The notes: generated by a model not told the origin, from the letters alone. Counted from the stretch's first letter, positions 44,508-58,894 are shown. The stretch is DNA of 64,000 nt from Lepus europaeus (GCF_033115175.1 NC_084829.1:132962996-133026995); one strand, 5' to 3'. Numbers and translations are program-made.

Positions 44508-44838
44508 CAGGGCCCAGCATTGTGGCCTAGTGGGTAAATCTGCTGCCTACAATCCAGGCATCCCATATGGGCATTTGTTTGAGTCCCACTGCTCCATTTC
44601 CAAACTAGCTCCCTGCTAAAGGCCTGGAAAAAGCAATGGAAGATGGCCCAAGAGTTTGGATAACTGTTACTCACATGGAAGACCTGGAGGAAGCTCCTGG
44701 CTCCTGGCTTAAGCCTGGCCCAGCCCTGGCCATTGCATCCATTTGGGCAGTGAACCAGCAGATAGAAAATCTTTATGTCGCTCCAACTCTCTGTAACTCT
44801 GATTTTCAAAAATAAATAAATCTTCAAAAAACAAAACA
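44508..44838 (+). repeat. C-repeat SINE
   Basis: Head AGGGCCCAGCATTGTGGCC, tail AAATAAATAAATC; followed by a CAACAACA run. Confidence 0.85.
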
Positions 44839-45046
44839 ACAACAAAATATTGGTGGAGTTTTTATTGTCCCCCCCCCCCCACCAAGTTTGGAGAGAATCA
44901 ATATCTAATCACTATTCAGTCTTCTAATCCATGTATGTAGTCTATCTCTCCATTTTTGTGATATTTCATTTCTTCCAGAAATGTTTTGCAGTTTTAATTG
45001 TAGAGGTATTACATGCCTTGTGTTAAATTTATCCCTAAATATCTTT

Positions 45047-45709
45047 AATTTTATTTATTTTTAAAAGACTTATTTATTTATTGAAAGTCAGAGTTTGGCC
45101 GGCGCCGTGGCTTAACAGGCTAATCCTCCACCTTGAGGCGCCGGCACACCGGGTTCTAGTCCCGGTCGGGGCGCCGGATTCTATCCCGGTTGCCCCTCTT
45201 CCAGGCCAGCTCTCTGCTATGGCCCAGGAAGGTAGTGGAGGATGGCCCAAGTCCTTGGGCCCTGCACCCGCATGGGAGACCAGCAGAAGCACCTGGCTCC
45301 TGGCTTCAGATCGGCGAGATGCGCTGGCCGCAGCGGCCATTGGAGGTTGAACCAACGGCAAAAAGGAAGACCTTTCTCTCTGTCTCTCTCTCTATCCACT
45401 CTGCCTGTCAAAAAAAAAAAAAAAAAAGTCAGAGTTAGAGAGGGAGGGAGGGAGAAAGGGGGTTGGGGAGAAATCTTCCAACCACTGGTTCACTTCCCAG
45501 ATGGCTAAATGGCCAGTGAAGCTAGGAGCCAGGAACTTCATCTGTGTCTCCTATGTGTGTGTGTCAGGGGCCCAAACACTTGGATCATCTTCTGCTGCTT
45601 TTCTCAGGGCCATTGGCAAGAGCTGGATCAGAAATGGAGTAGCCTGGACTTCCCATATGGAATGCTGGCATTGAGGTGGCAGCTTTCCCTGCTATGGTAT
45701 AACACTGGC
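45047..45709 (-). repeat. C-repeat SINE carrying a nested SINE
   Basis: Duplication CCCTAAATATCTTT at 45033-45046 and 45710-45723. A younger SINE sits in its tail region. Confidence 0.92.
45096..45427 (+). repeat. C-repeat SINE, young subtype, nested
   Basis: Duplication AGTCAGAGTT at 45085-45094 and 45428-45437, within the SINE at 45047-45709. Confidence 0.92.
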
Positions 45710-45810
45710 CCCTAAATATCTTTCTTTTTAGATGCTATCAAAACGGAATTGTTTACACTTAAATTTCTAATCATTTGATGATTATAAATAAAGGCTTAGT
45801 CTTTGACTTA

Positions 45811-46112
45811 CAGTGGTTCAAGTTTCAACTTTATGATTGTGTGAAAGTAATATACATTCAGTAGAAACTACTTCAGATTTTGAATTTTGATCATTTCTAG
45901 GCTGGTGATATGTGATATGATAATCTCTCTTGAAGCTGGGAAGTGGCAGCAGGCCACAGTTTCCAGTCAGAAACAAAGCACAAGGATAAGTAACTATACC
46001 TTACAGTGTAATGCATTGCTACGGTATTCAATAGGTTAAGTGTATTAAATGCATTTTCAGCTTGTGATGATTTTATTGGGATATAACTCCACTGTAAGTT
46101 GAGAAGCATCTG
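45811..46112 (+). mobile_element. Tigger/pogo-like DNA transposon (non-autonomous)
   Basis: Begins CAGTGGTTCAAG and ends AGAAGCATCTG between TA dinucleotides (45809-45810 and 46113-46114), the CAG..CTG/TA signature of the Tigger branch of Tc1-mariner. It is inserted in the old L1. It has no transposase frame; the orientation given is arbitrary. Confidence 0.7.
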
Positions 46113-46640
46113 TAAATAAAATTTTATATTAATTTTGTACCCAGCAACTTTGCTAAATTCTCTCATTAGTTCTGGTAGTTGTATTATAGATTCTTTCAGA
46201 TCTTCTACATAAACCATCATGAATTCTATGAATAGAATTTTACTTCTTTGTTTTTTAAATGTACAGTTTTTCTTCTTTCACTTACTTTATTGCACTAGCT
46301 AGAATGCCTAGTAAAACATGGAATACATGTGGTGAGAATAGAAATCATTCTTTGGTTCTTTATTTTAGGGGAACAACATTTTTCTTCCACCATGCAATAT
46401 GAGGATAGCTGCAGGTTTTTGTATGTCCTATCAGGTGAAGGAAATTTCCTTCTAACATTTTGAGGACTTTTAACATGAATTGGTGTTGAATCTTATTAAA
46501 AGGTACTCCCTACACTTATTGTGAACAATTTTTCTTCATTCTGTTAATGTAATAAATGACGCTGATAATCTTTAAGTGTTAATTAACGTTAATAGTTCAT
46601 TATTGGCATAAAACTAATTTGGTCAGGATTATTTAAAAAT

Positions 46641-46940
46641 TAATTCATTGTTATGATTTTTGTATTGAGAGACAGAGAAAGGCAGAAAAACATAAACTTT
46701 CCATTCCCTTAACTGCCTGGACTGGACCAGGCTGAAAGCAGGAGCTAGGAATTCAGTCCTGGGTCTCACACTTGGGCAGCAAGGACCTAACTAACTTGAG
46801 CTATCACTCCTGCCTCCCAGGGTACCCATTAGCAAGAAGCTTGAATCAGAAATAGAACTGAGACTTGAATGCATTAACTTTGAAATGGGATGTGTCCCAA
46901 GCAGTGTCCTTGCCACTGTGCCAAACATCTTTCTCTAGGA
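46641..46940 (-). repeat. Old C-repeat SINE
   Basis: GAGAGACAGAGAAAGGCAG and the GGGACCAGGCTGAAAGCAGG-like middle part; diverged, inside the old L1. Confidence 0.65.
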
Positions 46941-46981
46941 TCCTCTTTTTATACTGATCAGTATATTCTCTCTCTCTTTTT

Positions 46982-48256
46982 TTTTTAAACTTTTATTTAA
47001 TGAATATAAATTTCCAAAGTACAGCTTATGGATTACAATGGCTCCCCCCCATAACTTCCCTCCCACCCGCAACCCTCCCCTTTCCCGCTTCCTCTCCCCT
47101 TCCGTTCACATCAAGATTCATTTTCAATTCTCTTTATATACAGAAGATCAGTTTAGTCTATATTAAGTAAAGATTTCAACAGTTTGCACCCACATAGCAA
47201 CACAAAGTGAAAAATACTGTTGGAGTATTACTTATAGCATTAAATCACAATGTACAGCACATTAAGGACATGGATCCTACATGATATTTTTTTAAGAATT
47301 GATTAATTTTCTATGCAATTTCCAATTTAACACCAAGGTTTTTTTTTTTTCATTTTCAATTATCTTTATATACAGAAGATCGATTCAGTATATACTAAGT
47401 AAAGATTTCATCAGTTTGCACCCACACAGAAACACAAGGTGTAAAAATACTGTTTCAGTACTAGTTATATCATCACTTCACATTAGACAACACATTAAGG
47501 ACAGATCCCACATGAGACGTCAGTACACAGTGACTCCTGTTGTTGATTTAACAATTTGACACTCTTGTTTATGGCGTCAGTAATCTCCCTAGGCGTTAGT
47601 CATGAGTTGCCGAGGCTATGGAAGCCTTTAGGGTTCGCCTTTGGAGTTCGCCAGCTCTGATCTTACTTAGACAAGGTCATAGTCAAAGTGGAAGTTCTCT
47701 CCTCCCTTCAGAGAAAGGTACCTCCTTCTTTGATGGCCCCGTTCTTTCCACTGGGATCTCACTCGCAGAGATCTTTCTTTAAATTTTAACTGAAAAGTGA
47801 TCCCTGTTAAATATAAGAGTGGGAAAAAGAGAGGGAGGAGATGTACAATTTGGGGCATCTCAATCGGACTTGCCCCAAATTGTGGAGTTAGAAACTTGCC
47901 AGGGGATTCCAATACAATCCCATCAAGGTGGCATGTACCAATGCCATCTCACTAGTCCAAGTGATCATCTGCAGTTTACAATGATCACACTGATAGGTCT
48001 AAGAGTCAAAGGGATCACACAAACAAGACTAGTGTCTGCTAATACTAACTGATAGAACCAAAAAGGGAGAGGACAATCCAACATGGGAAGTGGGAGACAC
48101 AGCAGACTCATAGAATGGCAGATGTCCTAAATAACACTCTGGCCTCAGAATCAGCCCTTAAGGCATTCAGATCTGGCTCAAGATCCCATGAGAGTATTTT
48201 AGGCATGGAAAGCCAAGACACTCTGGAGGAAAAAAAAAAAAGAAGACCTAAATGAA
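46982..48256 (-). mobile_element. LINE-1 3' end with 5' inversion (twin priming)
   Basis: 46982 to about 47775 is an L1 3'UTR on the minus strand. About 47780-48256 is the adjoining upstream part of the same 3'UTR, but on the plus strand. Comparison with 25903-26573 shows the break just after CCTAAATGAAAG. The whole is flanked by AGTATATTCTCT (46970-46981 and 48257-48268). Confidence 0.85.
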
Positions 48257-48814
48257 AGTATATTCTCTTTTTAATATATTACTGTATTCAATTTGCTATT
48301 ATTGTGGTAAAAATTTGTGTCTAATTTATGAGTAATTTTGATCTGTAATTTCTCTTTTGTCAGACTTTGGTATCAGAATAGTCCTTTGGCATCTGAGTAA
48401 TGAGTAAACAAATCAGAAGCTTTCCCTTCTCCTGTATTTTCTGGATGAATCTGACTAGGATTGGTGCTATTTTATGCTTAGTTGTTTGATAGAACTCAGT
48501 GAAACTACCTGGATCCGAATGTTTATTTCTAGGCATGTCATTGACAGAAAATTATTTGTTTACTAAGTGTTGAGATTAGGATTTTCTCTTTTTTTTTTTT
48601 TCCTATGCCAGATCTGCTAGGTTGTATGTTTTTAAGAAATTTCTCATTTCATCTAAATTGACAAATCTACTGGCACAGATTTTTCATGGTATTTTCTTAA
48701 CTTTTAATGTCTATTGAATAATCTATTGTGATTCTTGCCATTTGTGTTCTCTTCTCTCTTCCTTAATCAAATAAACAATGGACTGTGCTCTACTTCCCAG
48801 ATTCATGTTCAAAA

Positions 48815-48912
48815 CCTCACCCAGAGCACCTGTGTTGTAATACAGCAGGTTAAGCTGCCACCTGTTAACACCAGCATCCAACATGGGCATTGATTCATGT
48901 CCCGGTTACTCC
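48815..48912 (+). repeat. C-repeat SINE, 5' part
   Basis: AATACAGCAGGTTAAGCTGC, then CCGGTTACTCCATT. It is cut by the following SINE. Confidence 0.65.
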
Positions 48913-48917
48913 ATTTT

Positions 48918-49219
48918 ATTATTATTTTTTAAAGATTTATTTTATTTATTTGAAAGGCAGGTTTGAGAGAGGAACAGAGCAGTCTTCCAACGGCTGGTTC
49001 ACTCCCTAAATGGCCGCAATGGCAAGATCAAAGCCAGGCGCTTCTTCAGGGCCTCCCACATGGGTACAGAGGCCCAAGGACTTGGGCCATCTTCTGTTGC
49101 TTTCTCTATTTGTAGGGAGCAGGATCAGAAGGTGAGGATCTAGGCCTCCAATGGGCACCCATATGGGATGCCAGTACTGCAGGCAGCAGCTTTACCCGCT
49201 ACGCCATAGTGCTGGCCCT
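48918..49219 (-). repeat. C-repeat SINE
   Basis: AAAGATTTATTTTATTTATT tail end, head AGTGCTGGCCC. Confidence 0.88.
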
Positions 49220-50169
49220 AACCTTTTCTCTTGAGTATGAGTCATGTTTTTCTGTTTCCTAGTATTTATAATAACTTTGGACCTTATCAGACATTAATGA
49301 TAATGGCATAATTTCTTCTGGATTTTGTTATATTCTTCCAAAGACTATTGAACTATTTATTTTTTATTTTAAATTTAGCAGAAAGTCAACCTGCCTTGAC
49401 TCAAACTTGTAATTTGTTTCTCCAGTGATGGAAACAGAAGCAGCTGAAATGTCCATGCATTTTGCTTAGCCTAACATCTTTTGCTTGGGGCCAATCCCAT
49501 GCATGTGTAACGGAGGGGTCAACCATAGATTTTGGCAGAGATAATACACAAAATTCTGGCTGTCTCCTTTCTGTATTCTCCTCCTATCAATTTACAGCAC
49601 CACGGTTGCTCTAAATTCCGTCCTCTGGTTTTCAAGGCAGTAAAATTGAAGAACTCTGCTATTTGCTTCACATGGTGCAGACTTGTTGCTACTCTGATGC
49701 TAAAACCCATAAACATGAGAAACAACCAGTGCCATTCCTTCTTTCTAATGTTGCTTCCCTACTTCTACCCCACAGCTCTGTCTGCTTATGGGCATTCTCC
49801 AGTGTCTTCCGGTAATTTTTTATACCATTTTCAGAGGTACATTTCTTACCTGCAAGTCTTGCAGAACTTCCTAGTAATCAATGTTTGTTGCATTTCATTA
49901 AATTAATCATATGTAATAGCCTGGGGGGACAGCCTTAAGAGTTTGATAGTATTTCATTAAGATATTTTTGTTGAGTTTCTATAACCAAGAACCCTGGAAT
50001 CATCTTCTTCCTACTGTTCTCTAGTCTGCTCAGCAAACCCTTCTATTGCCTGAGCCATTGATACCTTTCTAATAAATTCATTTTCATTATTTATGTTGGC
50101 CATAGGTCATTCTATCGCACACAAAGAACCAGAACTTGTACAGTACACATTGTAGAAAATATACTCTCT
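49220..50169. other. Intergenic, nothing recognised
   Basis: A 124-codon open frame at 49532-49906 has no similarity I recognise and no coding-like composition. Confidence 0.4.
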
Positions 50170-50472
50170 GGGGCTGGAGCTGTGGCGCAGCAGATTAAGC
50201 TGCCATCTGCAGTGCCGGCATTCTAGTTCCAGCTGCTCTGCTTCTAATCCAGCTCTCTGCTTATGACCTGGGAAAGCATTGCGAGATGGCTCAAGTGCTT
50301 GGGCCCCTGCATCCATGTGGGAGACCTGGAAGAAGTTCCTGGCTGCTGGCTTTTATCTGGCCCAGCCCTGACTGTTGTAGCTATTTGGGGAGTGAACTAG
50401 CAGTTGGAAGATCTCTCTCGCCTTCTCTGGATCTCTGCCTTTCAAATAAATAAATTAAAAAAAAATTTTTTT
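50170..50472 (+). repeat. C-repeat SINE
   Basis: Head GGGGCTGGAGCTGTGGCGC with a small internal deletion after GCCGGCAT; tail AAATAAATAAATT. Confidence 0.88.
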
Positions 50473-52079
50473 AACTCTATACCTGTCATCTAAAAATACT
50501 AAACAGTTACCCATCATCATTGTTCCCAAAGCAAACTTCAGAATTCATTTATCTTTCATGTTTTTGCCTCATATTTGCATACAAATGCTCTAGTCTTCTG
50601 GTTTAAGAGTGATTAGCCTTTGGCCTCTATTTAGTGTTGTCTTCCATCTTTGCTAAACATAGAATTGAGAGGATTTGATCTTAAGAATAGTGAACAAGGA
50701 GAAGCTGTATGAAAGATTTCTTATTTCCCCAGTGTGCCCAAACTTTATTTTTAGGGTTAGAATTGATTATACAACTCCAACTCCAAAAAGTGTACCAGCA
50801 GTATTAGGAGGAGGGTTTCTGGCTGACAGGAAAGGCATTTATCAGGGTGAAGTACGAAGGCAGAGGTCCATGATGTTTGAGTATGTGAACAGAACAGATG
50901 ACAACTCCTGGATGCTAGAAACCAAGTCTGAGTTGGTTGGTATGTGAGGAAAACTGCACTAAAGCAACTAACTTAAAAGGCACTCAGTCATTTCTCTCCA
51001 AATCAGTATGTTGTTTGGCAATTATTATTTCTTCTATTTATGTCTCTGATGTCAGAAAATCCTTGCTTCTTCCTTAATGCTGTTTTGGAAGGAAAGCTTC
51101 TAATATGCTTAGCATATTAAATTTAGGTGAGAAGTGTGCTGAAAGACTATTTATCACATTCATTCTCGAAGACACAATTGCTTTAAGGTAATATCCAGGA
51201 AAACGAAGGAGGCACCCTTCTATGTCCCCCCTCCCTCCTTTTTTTTGCTCCAGGTAGAATGCCCTCCCCCCTGCGCTCCCACTCATATCTGTCTGGAATC
51301 CCTAGTTTTGATAAACCCCATTCAAATACAGCCCCAAGGCTAAGGTCTCTCTGGCTACCTTGCCACATCCTCCTCACTCCCACTCCTCATGCCCCTTGGT
51401 ACCTCCCCTGTGAGGTATTCTAAGCATGGGGACAAATCCTAATCTCAACACAAAATTTCAGAGACAAGAATATCCACTGCCCTCCTCCTCTTCACGTTAA
51501 AAAAAAAATCTTATTACACGTTTGCTTGAGAGAAGCAGGTTCAACACTTCAAAAGCCATTTTACCAAAAATCCCAGCACGGATCCATGCTGATGAACATC
51601 CCCACCTCCTCGCCCATTTTTTTTCTTCACAGCACGCGTGGGCCTGACGTTACCTGCTCACCACATCCACAGTGCTGACATACAGCAAGCACCTAATAAC
51701 TGCTGACTCCCTGGAGACCCCTCAGGCGAGCGCGCTAAAGGAAAACGGTAACACTGACTACATTCAGCTTTTCTCCTTTGAGGTCTGGAAGTGAGGGTGG
51801 GGGCAGCCAGCCCCTGAAAATGAACGTTTCTTCCGGAGGAAAAGAAAAATAAAAAAAGCTTTGAGATGGCGAATTCTAGCCCTAACTCCGCCACGCCCTA
51901 AGTGGAATTAGGCCGGATTTTTCAAAGACGCGGTTTTTTTTTCATTCCTACAGAACCAGATGCTAACTCAGTCAGGCACTGCAGCTTCTAAAACACACGA
52001 AACGAATCGAGATTTCCGGCCTCACTGATCCCAGGCACAATCTAGCGCTCAAAAGGAAACGAAAGAACGACTTCTTTTA
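50473..52079. other. Intergenic, upstream of the RPS12 CpG island
   Basis: No gene or named repeat. GC and CpG content rise from about 51.6 kb toward RPS12. Confidence 0.45.
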
Positions 52080-52638
52080 GAGGCGACTCTCGCACTAAGA
52101 ACCGGAACTGTCCCCCGGGCTGGCGAGTCCACTGTAGCAGCGAAAACGCGTTGTCCACCGCGTCAAGGAAAAAGACGAGGAGCACCCCCAGAACCAGGCA
52201 GTCACAGGGGGTGACTTGGAAGCGAAGGGACGGCGTTTGCTCGCCGGAACGCGGAGTTTAACGCCGGTGACAAGGAATCAGTGTGGTGTGGAAAGGGTTA
52301 AAACCGGGATTCTCTTTATGTTCTTGGAATTGTATCTACTAGTCGCATTGAACCTGGTAAAAACGAATTAGAAAGTAAAATACAAGAACTACCAAAAAAA
52401 AAAAGTTACACCAGGAAAAAAAAAAATCTGGAGCTCTAAGGGCGCCGGCGTCTCCAAGAATCCCGCAATTAGTGCAGAGAGACGTGTTTGGCTCCTCTCG
52501 CGCCCCGTACGACGAGCTTGCTGGGCCTCCGCAGGCCACGCCCCTCGCAGAGAGGACCAACGCGAGGCTGCCCGCGTCGTGCCTGCAGCGCGCGCCAATA
52601 ACTGGCCCGGCAGAGGCAGAAGACGCACAGTCCTCTTT

Positions 52639-52663
52639 CCGGAAGATCGCCTGAACCCGGAAA
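52639..52663 (+). promoter_or_regulatory. ETS/GABP-type sites upstream of RPS12
   Basis: CCGGAAG at 52639-52645 and CCGGAAA at 52657-52663, 115-140 bases upstream of the RPS12 start. Such sites are typical of ribosomal protein promoters. The surroundings (about 52080-53060) are CpG-rich. Confidence 0.55.
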
Positions 52664-52748
52664 CAGAGGCACTCGGGGCCCGGCACGGCCACAGCCACCT
52701 CTTTCGTGGGAGGGAATGCACATGCGCACAGGGGTCCTCAACAAACCC

Positions 52749-52755
52749 TTAAATA
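52749..52755 (+). promoter_or_regulatory. TATA-like box of RPS12
   Basis: TTAAATA lies 29 bases upstream of the TOP start site at 52778, the usual place for the AT-rich box of ribosomal protein genes. Confidence 0.6.
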
Positions 52756-52777
52756 CCGTCATGCGGGCGCGTGCGGC

Positions 52778-55206
<2,429 letters not shown>

Positions 55207-55404
55207 TATTCCTCTTGTCTGACATTTTATTTGGTGGTAAGATAAGTGAGTGAAAAAAACAAGCAATCTACAAATGTTGACTTGGAAAAGTTTACTGGAA
55301 GCATACTCTTAAAGCAGTTTCCAGTTTGACTTCCTGGTTTCTAGGTGAAAGCCTGTTCAGCCAATCAGTGACTACATGTGTTCCTTGGTGAAGCAGATGG
55401 GCTT

Positions 55405-55622
55405 GCCACAGGTTAATGGTGGCAACCAGGGGAAAATTGAAGCCAAGAGCAGCTTCTGGGTCTCCCACCCAGGTGCAGGGCCCAAGTCTTTGGGCCCTTC
55501 TCTACCTTCCCAGTTATATAGGGAGTTGGGTCTGAAGTGGAACAGCTAGGACTTGAATCTAAACTTTTGGATGCCAGTGCTGCAGGCTGGAGCTTTAACC
55601 TGCTGTGCTACAGAGCTGGCCC
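55405..55622 (-). repeat. C-repeat SINE, diverged, tail truncated
   Basis: GGTCTCCCACCCAGGTGCAG, then CTACAGAGCTGGCCCTGG at the head. It begins about 200 bases beyond the RPS12 poly(A) site. Confidence 0.8.
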
Positions 55623-56544
55623 TGGTGACATAATTTGATTTAATCTCAACCTTAAGCTTCTGGTACAATTTTGTTGGAAGGAATAGATGAAACGTTTGCC
55701 TTTCATATGAAGTCAAGGGAAATTCTACCATGATTCAGGCTAGGGAAATAAGGGATAGTGTTGGAAGCTAGATAATAAGTGTTGAAAACAACTGAAGCTA
55801 GTCTGTCCTGATCCCTATACCTAATTTTGAGCTTTTGTCCATTTTGGCATGTTTGGGTTTTATATCAAGGCTCCTGTTAAATGACAAGGCTTTTTGTATT
55901 GAGATTATAGAAAGTCCACATTGTGACACTGATAGTGTGGTCATTGACCTTTCAGTGGCTTCAGTCCATGACTCCTGGTGTATTTGTTTTGGAAGTAAGT
56001 ATTTTGTGTCCCTCAGCCTAATTCTTAGTCTCTTCTGTTCTCTGCTTACCCTTTCAGTTGTAATTTTGAGTTCAGACTGGGACATTTCTACTTTCATAGC
56101 TTCCTGTGATTCCTGTGTTCTGGCCCAGCTGTGAACAGTAAATCTGTTCCTGTCTCCATGACTGCCTTTCTGTTTCATTTCTTTTAAAGTATCACCTTAA
56201 AAACATGAGGAAAGCTGTAGGACATCTGGTATGTCCCAGACTGCACCAAATGTTTTCTATCCATTATTGCTTAACCAGTTTCCTAAGGCAGAGGCTTCTT
56301 AACCTGCCTCTACTTTGTTTTCCAGACATCTAGTTTATTTTCACGCAGAGTCAGCGCACCAACTAAATTGTTAACAGCGATGGAAGTGATCATGCTCCTT
56401 TCTTCATTTTGGGTCTTACAACATGAACTGCTCCAGATGTAACTTAAACCTTTGGAGGTGTGGTTTCTATATGCTCATGGACAGTGAGATTCATGAGTCA
56501 TGTTTACACTGGTTTTAAGAAATCTCAAGGAGGGGGAGGTTGGT

Positions 56545-57245
56545 TCTTTGGAGCATCCAGCACCAGTATTGGTTTGAGTCCCTGCTGCTCTAGCCCCCTG
56601 TTAAAACACAAATAAAATGCGCACCCGAGCCGCCTACTCATTTTCTTCACTGTGCATCCTGGCATTGGGGTTGGTGACCCTGATGGCCAGATGGGCCGCT
56701 CTCCACTATGGCTCTGCAGTTCTTGGAGGAGATGTGAGCAATCTCTGCACAGTAGGATTTGTTACACATCAGCAGCACCTCCAGCTCCTTGACGTTGTGG
56801 ACCAGGAGCTTCTGGAAGCCGCTGGGCAGCATGTGCTTGGTCTTGTTGCTCCGGTAGCCAATGTTGGGCATCAAGATCTGGCCCTTGAATCTTCTCTGCA
56901 CCCTGTTATCAATACCTCTGGGTTTCTGCCAGTTATGCTTAATCTTGACATAATGGTCCAACTGGTGGCAGATGAACTTCTTGGTCCTCTTTTTGACGAT
57001 CTTAGGCTTCACCAGGGGTCTGAGGGAGGCCATGGTGCCTCGAAAAGGCAGCCACCTCCGGAGGCAGCGCCAAGGAAGAGAAGGGAAGAGGGTGCGCATG
57101 GCCCAATTCTTTGGGCCCCTGCACCCAGGTGAGAGTCCCTGGCTCCTGGTTTCAGATAAGCTCAGCTCACCATAGTGGCCATGTGGGGAGTGAGGCAGCA
57201 GATGGAAGACCTCTGTATCTTTACCTCTCTAAAACTACCTTTCAA
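56545..57245 (+). repeat. Old C-repeat SINE split by the RPL32 retrocopy
   Basis: The 5' part is 56545-56600 (CAGCACCAGTATTGGTTTG). The 3' part is 57098-57245 (GGCCCAATTCTTTGGGCC to CTTTCAAATC). Confidence 0.75.
56601..57092 (-). pseudogene. RPL32: RPL32 processed retrocopy
   Basis: An intronless copy of ribosomal protein eL32. The ATG is at 57033, followed by [20 protein letters not shown], and the stop position (end of SEENE) is at 56636-56634. A TOP-like 5'UTR reaches 57090, so the copy is nearly full length. Against the 135-residue human protein it lacks one lysine after YRSNK and one codon near AHISS. A two-base deletion after AIVE shifts the frame for the last quarter. At least six arginines have become Cys, His or Gln, the mark of methylated CpG decay. 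No poly(A) tail or target duplication is seen. It splits an older SINE. It is certainly derived from RPL32 and not functional as a ribosomal protein gene. Confidence 0.95.
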
Positions 57246-57254
57246 ATCTTAAGG

Positions 57255-57475
57255 GTCCTGTGTGGTTCAGCTTGGGATCTTTTGTCAATGTGGGTTCTGG
57301 TGCTATGCTACTCAACGAACCTACTATCTGCTAATGCTCCTGGGAAGCAGCAGATGATGGCTCAGGTATTTTGAGTCCCTGCCACCCAAGTGGGAAACAT
57401 GGAATTCCTGGCCCCTGGCTTTGGTTTAGCTGAGTCCTGGCTGTTGGAGGTATTTGGGGAGTGGGCCAGCACCCC
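57255..57475 (+). repeat. Old C-repeat SINE fragment
   Basis: ATCTGCTAATGCTCCTGGG, then TGGAGGTATTTGGGGAGTGG. Confidence 0.65.
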
Positions 57476-57599
57476 TCCCCCACCCTTTAAAATTCTATAC
57501 TACTGGGCCAGATAACTCTCCTCCATTTTCTTTATACTTTTGATTTAGTTTTGATTTTTATTAAAATTTCTGATAAGTCAATTTAAGTTTTAAGAACAG

Positions 57600-57857
57600 C
57601 AGGGCTGATGGTATGGCATAGCAGGCAAAGCTACCACCTGCATCCCATGTAGGTACAAGTTTGTGTCCTGGCTGCTCCACTTTTCATCCAGCTCCCTGCT
57701 AATGGCCTGGAAAAAGCAGTGGAAATGACTTGTGTTTGGGGCCCTGCACCCACGTGGGAGACAGGGATGAATCTCTTGACTTGGATCAGAACATTGTGCT
57801 CATCTAGTTAATGACCCAGTGGATGAAAGATCTCTATCAAAATAAATTTAAAAAAGG
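57600..57857 (+). repeat. C-repeat SINE, diverged
   Basis: AGGGCTGATGGTATGGCATAG through ATCAAAATAAATTTAAAA. Confidence 0.8.
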
Positions 57858-58009
57858 GCCTGTCACTTCAACTGGGTTGTTGAGGCAGTGGAAGCATATA
57901 GGCAGAGGTGTTACCCTAGAAAAATGTGGAAACAATTGTTTTATTCGATCCAGCACTGGGCCCAAGGAATGTGTTGAGGGATCTTCCAGCCAGGCTTATC
58001 AATGCACAA

Positions 58010-58580
58010 AAGAACTGCAAGTCCTAGTTCTAGTCCCAGCTGTTCCACTTCTGTTCCAGCTCCATGCTAATGCGCCTGGGAAAGCATTGCAAAATGGTCC
58101 AAGTTCTTGGGGTCCCTGCATCCACGTGGGAGACTGGGAACTTCTGGCTCATGGGTTATGTCTGGCCTGGCTCCAGCCATTGTGGCTATTTGGGAAGTAA
58201 AAAGTGGATGGAAGAACTTTCCTGGTCTCTTACTCTGCTTCTGCCTCTCTAACTGCCTTTCAAATGAATAATTTTTTTTCTTTTAAGTATTTATTATTTG
58301 AAAGGGTTACATAGAGAAGAGAAAGAGGTCTTCCATCTGCTGGTTCACTCCCCAATTGGCTGCAACGGCCAGAGCTGTGCCGATTTGAAGCCAGGAGACA
58401 GGAGCTTCCTCTGGGTCTCCCACATGGGTGCAGGGCCCCAAGGACCTGGGCCATAGCAGAGAGCTGGATTGGGAGTGAAGGAGCTGGGTCTTCCATATGG
58501 GATGCAGGCACTGCAGGTGGCAGCTTAGCCCTCTATGCCACAGCTCTGGCCCCAAATGAATAAATCTTAACATTTCAAAA
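58010..58580 (+). repeat. C-repeat SINE, head-truncated, with a nested SINE in its tail
   Basis: AGTTCTAGTCCCAGCTGTTC to CTTTCAAATGAATAA, resuming at 58564 with ATCTTAAC after the nested copy. Confidence 0.8.
58272..58552 (-). repeat. C-repeat SINE, nested
   Basis: Duplication CAAATGAATAA at 58261-58271 and 58553-58563. Confidence 0.92.
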
Positions 58581-58894
58581 ACAGATGAAATGTCAAGTGA
58601 GATGGTACAGCCAGCTTTTTTTTTTCCCCTTAAAACCTGTGGTGTCTAATCTTGGTCTACTGATAGAAATAGCATTGCAATGTGGTTGTTGTTTGGCAAT
58701 ACCTAACTTCCAAGGATTCCTTACCTACATTGATGACATGGTTTTCTGAGTTCTTCCTTACTTTGCATGAAATATCCCTTAAGAATGTCTCTCTTTTGCT
58801 CCATGTTTGGTGGCTATCTTCACTGCACTCGTAATTTGGTTTTCAGTCCCTTAGCTTTGGAAAGGAAATGTGCCAAAGAGAAGAGCTATGGAAG

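Larger units (their letters stand above)
44866..48760 (-). mobile_element. Old LINE-1 ORF2 region, antisense, broken into pieces by later insertions
   Basis: Pieces at 44866-45046, 45710-45808, 46113-46640 and 48257-48760 read as ORF2 on the minus strand. An example is LKESIIQLPELMREFSKVAG near 46200, the conserved reverse transcriptase-domain SKVAGYKIN block. It is interrupted by a SINE holding another SINE, a Tigger-like transposon, an old SINE and an inverted younger L1. It has no coding capacity. Confidence 0.8.

Noticed and set aside
45897-46220. Possible gene from a 107-codon minus-strand frame
   Set aside because: Its first third is L1 ORF2 and the rest reads through the Tigger-like element.
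52339-52762. Overlapping minus-strand frames upstream of RPS12
   Set aside because: CpG-island composition effect; three frames are open at once and none is recognisable.
56617-57132. 171-codon plus-strand open frame
   Set aside because: Antisense of the RPL32 retrocopy.
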